From Splendidivirga corallicola (lineage in GTDB: Bacteria > Bacteroidota > Bacteroidia > Cytophagales > Cyclobacteriaceae), in the NCBI GenBank assembly GCA_030442035.1, contig JAUJEA010000007.1:1-64000 (forward strand): a stretch of 64,000 nucleotides of DNA. Reading direction: 5' to 3'. The position numbers and the translations under genes were made by a program. The notes under the pieces were generated by a model, which was not told where the DNA came from, made no database searches, and was given only the letters and a program-made list of their open reading frames with translations. This document shows, one piece after another, positions 17,852-25,947 of the stretch (positions are counted from its first letter, which is position 1; every line of letters starts with the position of its first letter).

Positions 17852-19483
17852 ATGTCAAAAGGATTCTTTAACGTACCAGTTCCCAAAAATGAGCCTGTAT
17901 TGAGTTATGAGCCTGGTTCAGAGGAAAGAAAGAAACTCAAAGAAGCAATTGCAGAAGCCCGTTCTAAGAAGATCGAGATTCCAATGTATATAGGAAGTGA
18001 GGAGGTAAGAACAGAAAATAAAGTCAATATTGCTCCTCCTCATGACCATCAACATGTGCTGGGTACCTATAACCTTGGCAATGCTTCTCATGTTCAGACA
18101 GCCATTGATGCTGCACTCGAGGCAAAAGAAAAATGGACAAATTTATCTTGGGAACACCGTGCAAGTATTTTCCTTAAAGCAGCTGACCTAATAGCCGGCC
18201 CTTATAGAGCAAAGATTAATGCTGCTACAATGCTGGCCCAATCCAAAAGTGCTTATCAGGCTGAAATAGATTCAGCTTGTGAATTGGCTGACTTCTTGCG
18301 ATTCAATGTTGGTTACATGACAGAGATTTACCAGCAACAACCTGAATCTGCTGCCGGTATTTGGAATAGAGTGGAACAAAGACCATTAGAAGGCTTCGTG
18401 TTTGCACTAACACCGTTCAATTTTACGGCCATTGCAGGAAACTTACCAGCCGCTCCCGCCATGATGGGTAATACAGTTGTTTGGAAGCCATCCAATACGC
18501 AAATATATTCTGCGAATGTAATCATGGAAATTTTCAAAGCGGCTGGAGTCCCCGATGGAGTAATCAACCTGATCTATGTAGATGGGCCGACAGCAGGTGA
18601 TGTTATTTTTAATCATCCCGATTTTGCCGGAATTCATTTTACCGGGAGTACTGGTGTTTTCCAACATATCTGGAAAACAATTGGAGAGAATATACATAAA
18701 TATAAATCTTATCCGCGTATTGTAGGTGAGACAGGCGGCAAGGACTTCATTGTTGCTCACAAATCAGCGGATGCAAGAGAGTTGGCTACGGCCATTGTCA
18801 GAGGTGCATTTGAGTATCAAGGACAAAAATGCTCAGCCGCTTCCCGTGCTTATATTCCCACGAATCTTTGGGATGACGTAAAGAAATATATTCAGGAGGA
18901 CGTCAAAAGCATTAACATGGGTGGAGTGGAAGACTTCACTAATTTCTTTAATGCTGTAATAGATGAGAAGTCATTTGATAAAATTGTTAACTATATTGAA
19001 GAAGCCAAGAAAAGTGATTCGGTTGAAGTGATTGCTGGTGGTGATTATGATAAATCACAGGGATACTTTATCCAGCCAACAGTACTCTTGTCAAGCGACC
19101 CTGAATATGTCACTATGTGTGAAGAGATTTTTGGGCCTGTGATTACGATCTACGTCTACGATGAAAATAAGTATGAGGAAACATTAACATTGGTGGATTC
19201 TACTTCCCCGTATGCATTAACAGGAGCTATTTTTTCCAGAGACAGATATGCCATTGAATTCGGCGCAAAAAAATTAACAAACGCTGCAGGAAACTTTTAT
19301 ATCAATGACAAACCTACAGGGGCTGTCGTGGGTCAACAACCATTTGGAGGTGGTAGAGCCTCAGGAACTAATGATAAAGCTGGCTCTATGATCAATCTCT
19401 TGAGATGGGTTTCTCCAAGAACAATAAAAGAAACTTTTGTACCTCCGGTTGATTACCGATATCCTTTCATGGATGAAAAATGA
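17852..19483 (+). CDS. pruA: L-glutamate gamma-semialdehyde dehydrogenase (1-pyrroline-5-carboxylate dehydrogenase)
   Basis: NAD-dependent enzyme that oxidises glutamate semialdehyde to glutamate in proline breakdown. It has 543 residues, the size of the stand-alone form. The catalytic Cys327 lies in YQGQKCSAASR and the general base Glu293 in VGETGGKDF. The N-terminal FNVPVPKNEPVLSYEPGS signature is typical of this group. No proline dehydrogenase gene is adjacent, so the first step of the pathway must be encoded elsewhere. It has its own promoter and terminator and appears to be monocistronic. Confidence 0.96.
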   Translation: MSKGFFNVPVPKNEPVLSYEPGSEERKKLKEAIAEARSKKIEIPMYIGSEEVRTENKVNIAPPHDHQHVLGTYNLGNASHVQTAIDAALEAKEKWTNLSWEHRASIFLKAADLIAGPYRAKINAATMLAQSKSAYQAEIDSACELADFLRFNVGYMTEIYQQQPESAAGIWNRVEQRPLEGFVFALTPFNFTAIAGNLPAAPAMMGNTVVWKPSNTQIYSANVIMEIFKAAGVPDGVINLIYVDGPTAGDVIFNHPDFAGIHFTGSTGVFQHIWKTIGENIHKYKSYPRIVGETGGKDFIVAHKSADARELATAIVRGAFEYQGQKCSAASRAYIPTNLWDDVKKYIQEDVKSINMGGVEDFTNFFNAVIDEKSFDKIVNYIEEAKKSDSVEVIAGGDYDKSQGYFIQPTVLLSSDPEYVTMCEEIFGPVITIYVYDENKYEETLTLVDSTSPYALTGAIFSRDRYAIEFGAKKLTNAAGNFYINDKPTGAVVGQQPFGGGRASGTNDKAGSMINLLRWVSPRTIKETFVPPVDYRYPFMDEK

Positions 19484-19510
19484 AATACTAAACTATAAAT
19501 CTATATATAA

Positions 19511-19541
19511 GGGCTCCTTTTACCAAAGGGGCTCTTTTTTT
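19511..19541 (+). terminator. Terminator after pruA
   Basis: A 10-bp stem with two G-T pairs (19511-19520 with 19525-19534), a TACC loop, then seven T residues. Confidence 0.85.
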
Positions 19542-19693
19542 ATCCTATCAGCTCTTTAAATGCAATCCCATTCAAAACCAACTTCTCTGGTATTCTTCAA
19601 GCTATTCCTATCTATATAGCGTAATAATTCTTCAATCCAGGGTTACCTAGTGATACTTTATATTATTAAATGGTACCATTATGTGATTACTAT

Positions 19694-20098
19694 ATGCGCA
19701 CTTACAAATTCCTTACTATTTTCGGTCTGGTTCTTTTAACTCAGATCTCATTGGCTCAGGAAGTTTCCAATGTAAACTGGGAAGTAAAAAAAGATTCGGT
19801 TTACATATCTTATGACCTCATAAATACTTCAGAGGATTTTGTTTATAGCATCAAACTCTTTTCAATCATCAAAGGGTATCCTCATTGCCTCAGCCGAGCA
19901 AGTGGAGACATTGGCAGGCAAGTAAGTGGTGGCGAGAATAAAAAAATAACCTGGAGTAATTCCAGTGAATTAAGCACTTATCGCTTGAGTGATATGCAAT
20001 TTATGGTTAAGGTTTTTAATAAAACTAAGAAAGAAAAGGTTGAAGTTTCAGACGAATTAAGCTCTAGTAAGCGAATTCATGAGAATTACAAACCCTAA
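19694..20098 (+). CDS. Small secreted protein of unknown function
   Basis: About 134 residues from the ATG at 19694, which starts a good signal peptide ending in SLAQ. The frame opens upstream at 19670. The mature part is a single beta-rich domain with the pattern GDIGRQVSGGENKKITW. I recognise this as a recurring unit in Bacteroidota secreted proteins, where it often precedes larger domains; here it stands alone. No catalytic motif is visible. It lies at the left border of the accessory region, and its base composition resembles the core genes. Confidence 0.65.
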   Translation: MRTYKFLTIFGLVLLTQISLAQEVSNVNWEVKKDSVYISYDLINTSEDFVYSIKLFSIIKGYPHCLSRASGDIGRQVSGGENKKITWSNSSELSTYRLSDMQFMVKVFNKTKKEKVEVSDELSSSKRIHENYKP

Positions 20099-20605
20099 TT
20101 CTCATTAAAATCAACCAGCTTGATCCAAGTCTTTAAAAATTTCTGATCCTATCTGGCACAATAAATTGTCCTAATCACTCTTCAGGAATACGGAGATAAG
20201 AATCCAATATTTCTTTAAGAATAGTTTAGGATCAACTATAACTTTCTTTGATGACATATCCAAATTGACTTAATTAATAAATCGACCAAGTTAATCAGTA
20301 TAACCAACTAATAATACCGTATTTCTACCTAAAATACCCCGTATAAATACCTATCTCCTCCACGATTTTTGCTAATATTTTCTGTAAATGTTTATATTGT
20401 AACGTAGAACTGGCTATTAGGAGTCTCATTTTACTTAGAAGCCAAACTAGCTGTGAGGATGCAAGAGCCTATGGATATACTTTCGAATGATCTTAGAAAA
20501 AGCACTCTGAAAATATAGATTATGATTTGGAAGATCCTGTAAAAGGAACTCGGTTTGTTAGGAAATTGGTGGATGCCTTGAATCAAATAATTGGAGTTAA
20601 TTAAC
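20099..20605. other. Intergenic region at the border of the accessory region
   Basis: About 500 AT-rich bases. The left 330 show no coding signal. The right part carries a 35-codon open stretch (20497-20604) without a start codon. Its translation, with segments such as DYDLEDPVKGTRFVRKLVDA, looks like a genuine protein C-terminus. Further pieces in other frames lie just upstream, as expected of an eroded gene. The stretch ends inside the ribosome binding site of the next gene. Confidence 0.4.
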
Positions 20606-21931
20606 ATGAAACATGTTGAATCCATACTGAATAGATTTTTGCCATTATTGCCTGCACTAATTTTTATGCTCATTGTTATTTATGCATTATGGTCTACTAA
20701 CCAATACAACCAGAAAATCAATATTCTAAGTTCCGACAAAATTTATAAACTTAAGTTATTAGCTTTGAATTCATGGTTCGATGAGTATAACACAGCAAGG
20801 TTTAAGAAAAGTATTGCAAGTACAACCTCATATTACGATGCCAGCTTTGAAGCTTTATCTGTAATAAAGACTAGAGTATCGCATAATGAAGATTTGAAGG
20901 TCAATTTTTTTCTAAAGTTAAGAGATATAAAAAGTGAAGTGAGATTTAACTTTAATTCATTTTCAAGATTTGTTAGAGACCTGAAAACAGATACCACATT
21001 GTACTTTCAGTTACTTCAAATTCCGGAATTTAAGTTTGTAACAGAAAAGGAATTCAATCTTTATGGTGAAGTATTTTTGTCAACTTTAATGTTTCCTCCC
21101 TATCTGAAGGATTTCCCAGACTTCCATAATTATGTTGATAGTTTGAATTCTCTTGACTTAGCGGGTCTTATCCGTGCGGACACGACCTCAGCAAAGTTCG
21201 ATTTAGGATTGAAATTGTTAGCAAAATATAATGAAGAACTATTTATATTCAATTATGATTTTTTGAAAGAGTTTAGGTATGAGAATATACTTATCCTTAT
21301 GGTTACAGCATTCCTACTTACCTTTATTGCCTACCAAATTCCAAAAATTGGATTCAAGTCAAGTAAACAAATTTTAGTTACGCAAGAAATAAAACGCAGT
21401 ATTGACCTTCCTGATATTCTACTTAAAGATTTGAAAATTTCGGAGGAAAAATCCAATGAGCTTTACAATAGATCTTCAATAATGCTGGTAAGTGGGATCA
21501 TTATGTCAATTGTTGGTATACTTGTATTTGCACTTTCAATCCCAGACACTGAAAGAATTGATAAAGATAATTTGCTGACTTCATTTACTATTCAGGCTGT
21601 AAGACCAACCTTGACGCTAATTTTCATCGAAAGTATAGCCTTTTTTTTGTTGAGGCAATACAGAATATTAATTGAAGATTTCAAGTATTTCCACAAACTC
21701 TATCTAAAAAGACTCAACTATGCTGAAAGTTTTCAATTGAGAGAAAAATATGACTATAAAAAGCATAAAACCTTGATAGACTCTTTACTTAATGAAGAAC
21801 TTGACAGTCGCTTGGCAGAGGGAGAATCAACGGAAAATTTGGAGGCCATCAAGAATACCGAAAACCAGGACCCGGCTTTGACACTTAAACTGATTGTTGA
21901 GGCCTTGAAGAAACAAGGCGTAAAGATTTAA
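20606..21931 (+). CDS. Four-helix integral membrane protein of unknown function
   Basis: 441 residues from the ATG at 20606, which has GGAG nine bases upstream. This is one of the few clear Shine-Dalgarno sites in the window. Hydrophobic helices are at about residues 11-30, 227-245, 291-312 and 334-351. The first encloses a long (about 195-residue) charged, helical, probably periplasmic domain. The C-terminal 90 residues are charged and cytoplasmic. I recognise no family. The next gene starts 44 bases downstream on the same strand and the SIR2 gene follows that, so it is probably the first gene of a three-gene operon. Membrane proteins paired with soluble sensors or effectors are common in anti-phage systems, but that role is inference. 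Confidence 0.7.
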   Translation: MKHVESILNRFLPLLPALIFMLIVIYALWSTNQYNQKINILSSDKIYKLKLLALNSWFDEYNTARFKKSIASTTSYYDASFEALSVIKTRVSHNEDLKVNFFLKLRDIKSEVRFNFNSFSRFVRDLKTDTTLYFQLLQIPEFKFVTEKEFNLYGEVFLSTLMFPPYLKDFPDFHNYVDSLNSLDLAGLIRADTTSAKFDLGLKLLAKYNEELFIFNYDFLKEFRYENILILMVTAFLLTFIAYQIPKIGFKSSKQILVTQEIKRSIDLPDILLKDLKISEEKSNELYNRSSIMLVSGIIMSIVGILVFALSIPDTERIDKDNLLTSFTIQAVRPTLTLIFIESIAFFLLRQYRILIEDFKYFHKLYLKRLNYAESFQLREKYDYKKHKTLIDSLLNEELDSRLAEGESTENLEAIKNTENQDPALTLKLIVEALKKQGVKI

Positions 21932-21975
21932 TTCAAATATCCTACTTTTTTTAACCCTTTGAACCAATAGCTATT

Positions 21976-23304
21976 ATGTATATAAATAAGGTGATTTCCT
22001 ATAAAGGAGCTTGGCGTGAATTTTTTAATAACCATTCGGAGGAACTTGAAGATATAATAGATGGATTGAGTAATATCTTTAAATGGTGGGAAAAAAGTAA
22101 GATACCTCTGACTAATATGAATGTTCATTTAATGTGGCGACAGGTTTTAGAAAAAAGAGGTTGGGAAGGACTTTACCTCGACCATGGTGGGGTATATGGA
22201 GAAATGGGGCCTACAAAGAATGGAATTAGTGTTTATATGTCACTAGAATCAAAGGAAGGCGGATTACATAAATGGTTATTCTTTGAATCATTGTTAGCAA
22301 TAAAAAATGAGGGTATTAAAATTCCAATTCTTCTAACACAATCCTTAAACCAATCAATTAACAATGGTGGGCTATCAAGTTTTCAAATTTACCAGAAGGA
22401 ATTAGAAACTTTGAACATGCTAAATTTCCCATATCCTTTCATAATTGCAGGTTTCGATGATGAATATCTTAATAGTGATTTATCACAGATTGATTTGAAT
22501 TCAATGTTTTCAATTGAAAATCCAATTGTTGTGGATAAATGCATCGAGTTCCCGCCGGAATATCACCAAGCCGGCTTAAACATATTGAACTTTTTTGGAA
22601 CTTATCTAAGAGAAAACTATCCAAATGAAGAGGCTAGGGTGAAAATTGAACAAGATGGATTAATCGTAAGACTCATAGTTGAAAAAGAAGATGGTAATTT
22701 TGAAGTTGTTGAGAAGGCACTCCATGAGTATGAACTTATAATTACTGAAAAAGAGCCTCCTGAAAGATTTACTGATAATGAAAAACTCATTTTAGAGTTA
22801 AGATACGAACTGAGGAATGCATATAACAGAATAGAATCACAGAAAGAAATTATGCTGGTGCAGTCCGGAAGATATGATAAGTTGTTAAACATTGTAGGAC
22901 AAGGTCTATCTGCTAAAAACAAAATTGATATTGATGTTAATCAAACTACTTCGAATTCCAATACAATCGCAATAAATCAAAATGTTAGCTCAGCAATAGG
23001 TTCAATTAATGAAATAAAAGATATGCTTCCTAAGAACTCTGAAGCTCAAAAGGAGCTTAAAGAACTTGAGGAGTCTCTTGAGAAAATAGACGAAGAGAAA
23101 GATCCTAAAAAGGTGAAGAAGTCCCCTGCAATGAGCAAATTCAAAAGATTCATAGAAAAGGTATCTGAAGGTAATGAAGCTGTTGGAAAAGCAATAAAAG
23201 CTGCTGAAGGTGGTTGGGAAATATTTAAAGACCTTTCCGGTAAGTATAATAAGATAGCTGAGTGGTGTGGGCTTCCTCAAGTTCCATCAGTTTTTACTAA
23301 ATAG
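21976..23304 (+). CDS. Conserved protein of unknown function, candidate sensor/adaptor of the SIR2 module
   Basis: 442 residues without signal peptide. Three parts are visible. Residues 1-150 form an alpha/beta domain with a weak resemblance to BglII/BstYI-type nuclease folds (MWRQVLEKRGWEG, then KNGISVYMSLESKEGG). The acidic active-site residues of those enzymes do not line up, so it may be inactive or unrelated. Residues 195-270 form a second domain (PPEYHQAGLNILNFFG). From 270 on comes a helical, coiled-coil-prone region with an N/Q/S-rich linker (about 310-330), and a C-terminal amphipathic tail rich in Lys and Glu, ending near IAEWCGLPQ. Such modular tails are known from bacterial conflict systems. 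It is separated by 44 bases from the membrane protein and by 12 bases from the SIR2 gene. Function unproven. Confidence 0.65.
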   Translation: MYINKVISYKGAWREFFNNHSEELEDIIDGLSNIFKWWEKSKIPLTNMNVHLMWRQVLEKRGWEGLYLDHGGVYGEMGPTKNGISVYMSLESKEGGLHKWLFFESLLAIKNEGIKIPILLTQSLNQSINNGGLSSFQIYQKELETLNMLNFPYPFIIAGFDDEYLNSDLSQIDLNSMFSIENPIVVDKCIEFPPEYHQAGLNILNFFGTYLRENYPNEEARVKIEQDGLIVRLIVEKEDGNFEVVEKALHEYELIITEKEPPERFTDNEKLILELRYELRNAYNRIESQKEIMLVQSGRYDKLLNIVGQGLSAKNKIDIDVNQTTSNSNTIAINQNVSSAIGSINEIKDMLPKNSEAQKELKELEESLEKIDEEKDPKKVKKSPAMSKFKRFIEKVSEGNEAVGKAIKAAEGGWEIFKDLSGKYNKIAEWCGLPQVPSVFTK

Positions 23305-23316
23305 AAATTCCAATTT

Positions 23317-24369
23317 ATGGCAAAAATTTTCACTTATTTGTTCGGAGCTGGAGCAAGTTTCTATAGTTTGCCTCTAGTGAAAGACATTCCCGATAGAATG
23401 GAAAAATATAGTAATGGACCAATAACAAAATTTGAATTTCGCGAAGAGGTTCTAAACTTTCCAATGGAATTTAGAAGATCACCTAACGGCATTCAAAGAA
23501 GTTATAGAGCTTAGCTTAGCGAGCTTATACGTGAATGTAGATCTCATGCCTCAATTGATACACTAGCAAAAAAATTCTTTTTGACAGAATGGTATCCAGA
23601 ATATAAAAAATTGAAACTAATCCTAAGTGAATTTCTTATTTATGAGGAAGTAAAATGTGGAATAGACAAAAGATACGATACCTTTTTTGCTGCAATCTTA
23701 AATAAGAATTCAACTGGAAAATTAAGTATACCGGAAAATTTAAGAATATTGAGTTGGAATTACGATAGACAGATTGAATTTTCTATTGGCCAATTTCAAA
23801 AAATACATGAGCACAGTGACAAGATTGCCGATTTAATTCAATTATACCCACGAAAGAACAGTGAAACTTATAATGGCGGATTCGCTGTTTTTAAACTAAA
23901 TGGATCGGTAGGAGGTATTACTAAAAAAAATCAATTTATTCCTTTGAGCTATAATACCAAAGAGATTGGCAGTAAATTAAATAGTGATACTCTGGATAGA
24001 TTGATTACCCAGACATTACTTAGATATGAAGATATTCAGTTTCCTGACTCCTACATTGAGGATATTTTGATAAACTATTCTTGGGAGTATGAGAACGAAG
24101 TTGTTAACCAAACTAGGGAACAAGCTTTAATTGCCACCAAAGAGACTACAGATCTTATTGTAATAGGGTATTCCTTTCCAACATTCAATAGAAAATTGGA
24201 TTCTGAAATATTGAATAATATGGAAAATCTAGAAACAGTTTATGTCCAATCTCCAAAAGAGAGCATAGATGGTGTTGTCCAAAGATTGAAGGCTTTATCT
24301 AACAAGGCCATAGAACCGATAAGGAATGATGATGTAGAGGAATTCTATATACCTTTTGATTTTGATTGA
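23317..24369 (+). pseudogene. SIR2-family protein (NAD-binding effector type), broken by frameshifts
   Basis: The first 66 codons and the remainder from about 23515 lie in the same frame but are interrupted by a TAG at 23512-23514. The N-terminal LFGAGASFYSLPLV is the NAD-binding loop of SIR2 proteins. Downstream are HASIDTLAKKFF, the SWNYD motif, FKLNGSVGG and VIGYSFPTFNRKLD, all typical of the SIR2-like family found in anti-phage loci. Between about 23459 and 23508 the sensible protein (NLEDHLTAFKEVIEL) reads in the +1 frame. One extra T at 23458-23460 and one extra copy of the 5-mer at 23509-23518 explain the whole defect. Together they add six bases, so the frame is restored but the stop remains. 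A truncated or non-functional product is expected. Catalytic competence of the ancestor, NADase or deacetylase, cannot be decided here. Confidence 0.82.
23509..23518 (+). repeat. 5-bp tandem duplication in the SIR2 gene
   Basis: GCTTA occurs twice in perfect tandem. Removing one copy lets the reading frame run as VIELSELIREC into the conserved HASIDT block. Confidence 0.75.
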
Positions 24370-24436
24370 AGAAAAATCATCATTGCATCCCTCCCCAATA
24401 ATTGTTAATTTGATTGACTGGCTAAATTCAATAGTT

Positions 24437-25117
24437 ATGAAAAAGAATGTGTATTTAATAATTCCTCTCTTTTTAACCTTGTCATGTAATCTAATAACGA
24501 AAGAGTCAAACAACTCCAATGATAGTTTGGCTGAAGCCAATGAAAAGAAATTGTTAGCTGATAATGCAAGACAAGATAGTATTACTAAAATTGAACAAGA
24601 AAAGGTATTGGGTGATATAATATTTGGTTTGAAAAAGAATAAAGTATCCAATTTATTGAACGAATTTAAGAGGAAAAATAGAAAGTCCCAGGTGATTGCT
24701 GGCACAGCTTTTTATGATGATTACATTGGCAATTTTCGTGTTGGTATTTATAGAGATTATTATTATCAAGGAAAACTGTACATGTTGGTAATAAATGGAA
24801 TGCCTATTTCATGGGAGAATTTCGATTTAGAAGTCAAAAAAAATGTTGATTGGATTTCAGACATAATTGAGACGAAATATGGAAAGCCGACAACACATTT
24901 TAATCTAAAACCAAGACACAAAATGGAAAATGGATATATCTATTTGATTAATTCTTAGGTCATTGGAACCAAAGAGATTCAAGTTAGGATATCAGATGAC
25001 CAAACATCTTATACAGTAAGTTGTATTATTAAACAACCAGAAATAGAAGAGTTAATTGAAAAAGAGAATAAATTAAAAGAAAAAAGGAATACAGAAGATG
25101 CAGTTGATGTATTTTAA
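24437..25117 (+). pseudogene. Lipoprotein gene interrupted by an amber codon
   Basis: From the ATG at 24437 the frame encodes a lipoprotein signal peptide (LFLTLSCN, Cys17) and about 170 residues with a Lys/Glu-rich helix and a beta-rich domain, up to TAG at 24956-24958. The same frame then continues without stop for 52 codons (VIGTKEIQVRISD... to 25117). It keeps a protein-like composition and ends in a charged helix. A single G-to-A change of a Trp codon (TGG) would explain the break. The gene before TAG may still yield a shortened, exported lipoprotein. The tail overlaps the start of the next lipoprotein gene by about 20 bases, consistent with a former operon. Function unknown. Confidence 0.6.
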
Positions 25118-25556
25118 ATATTTCTGTTCGGGACGCAATATCGTTGTGATTGGATTTTTGATTTTCATTAGTTCATGTTCCTCAACTGTGGAAGTTCGAG
25201 ATGCTTCAATAAAAATTTTACCTTACAATGACAATGATCGTGGAAAATTTTGGGAAATATGCATTGATTTTCTTTCCGTTGGATTTTCTGATAAACCAGT
25301 TGCATATTTTCAAATTACTGCAAAGGATGGAACAACACAACAATATACTATTGATTTTGTTCATTTAAATCAAAGGTGTAAAAAATTCAATATCCTGACT
25401 TACTTTACGCATAGACATACACCTCCGAAAGAATATAATTGGTTAAAAGAACTGGATGCTAGAAAAATAGAATATGTGATTATTAAAGTAAAGAAAAATT
25501 ACAAGGACAATAATTACATCTTTGCAAAGAAATTAATGTCTGAAGATCTAATATGA
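25098..25556 (+). CDS. Small lipoprotein of unknown function
   Basis: About 150 residues. A hydrophobic signal segment ends in the lipobox FISSC, and the mature part is a single beta-rich domain with no recognised motif. Starts at 25098 or 25107 are both possible; each overlaps the tail of the preceding broken lipoprotein gene, suggesting translational coupling. I do not recognise a family. The two lipoproteins may have been partners. Confidence 0.6.
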   Translation: MQLMYFKYFCSGRNIVVIGFLIFISSCSSTVEVRDASIKILPYNDNDRGKFWEICIDFLSVGFSDKPVAYFQITAKDGTTQQYTIDFVHLNQRCKKFNILTYFTHRHTPPKEYNWLKELDARKIEYVIIKVKKNYKDNNYIFAKKLMSEDLI

Positions 25557-25581
25557 AATTTCAATCCCCTTTAAGTCATCC

Positions 25582-25647
25582 TCACCTCTCTTTGAGTTCC
25601 TTCAGCTCTTCAATTCCATCTCTTACTTCTTTTATAAATTGTTCCTC
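25582..25647 (-). pseudogene. Remnant of an antitoxin-like C-terminus
   Basis: A 22-codon minus-strand stretch ending in TGA reads EEQFIKEVRDGIEELKELKE. This is an acidic helical tail like those that end small antitoxins. No start codon or upstream body remains. The palindrome pair 48 bases upstream could have been its operator. Short and composition-biased, so only a weak call. Confidence 0.25.
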
Positions 25648-25694
25648 TTATCAAATTTCTATGGTTCAAACCCGATGACTCCCGTGTGACAGAT

Positions 25695-25728
25695 ATTGAT
25701 TATCAATATTAATTACTTGATAATCAAT
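25695..25728. promoter_or_regulatory. Paired palindromic sites (possible operator)
   Basis: Two 12-base arms, ATTGATTATCAA (25695-25706) and its exact complement (25717-25728), are separated by 10 bases. Each arm contains an 11-base near-perfect palindrome, and their centres are 21 bases apart, two turns of the helix. That geometry is typical of a site bound by two regulator dimers. No intact gene is positioned to be controlled by it. Confidence 0.4.
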
Positions 25729-25947
25729 CAGTTATGATTGTCAAAACTTAACAACAACTCCAAAATACTACGAAAACTTAATAGTGGTTCTAGTGATTAA
25801 CCAAAAAACAACTATCATGGTATAGTCCTAATCAATGAATTGATGGAGGAAAAAAATTGCAGTAAGCCTAATAAGAGGATTCATCTACAATCTGTTAAAA
25901 TTTTAATGAAGCTCACTTTCAAAACCAATTGTCTTTCTAAGTTTTTT

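Larger units (their letters stand above)
25557..25947. other. Convergent intergenic region with decayed sequence
   Basis: 391 bases between a plus-strand gene and the minus-strand YaaC-like gene. It contains a minus-strand coding remnant (25582-25647) and a pair of palindromes (25695-25728), each described separately. Nothing else is recognised in the remaining 220 bases. Confidence 0.5.

Noticed and set aside
23512..24958. Two in-frame TAG codons in neighbouring genes, which could hint at recoding of UAG as an amino acid.
   Set aside because: The first TAG is explained by a frameshift, TAG is used as a normal stop elsewhere in the window (for example at the end of the HAD hydrolase and the DksA-like gene), and no suppressor tRNA is seen.
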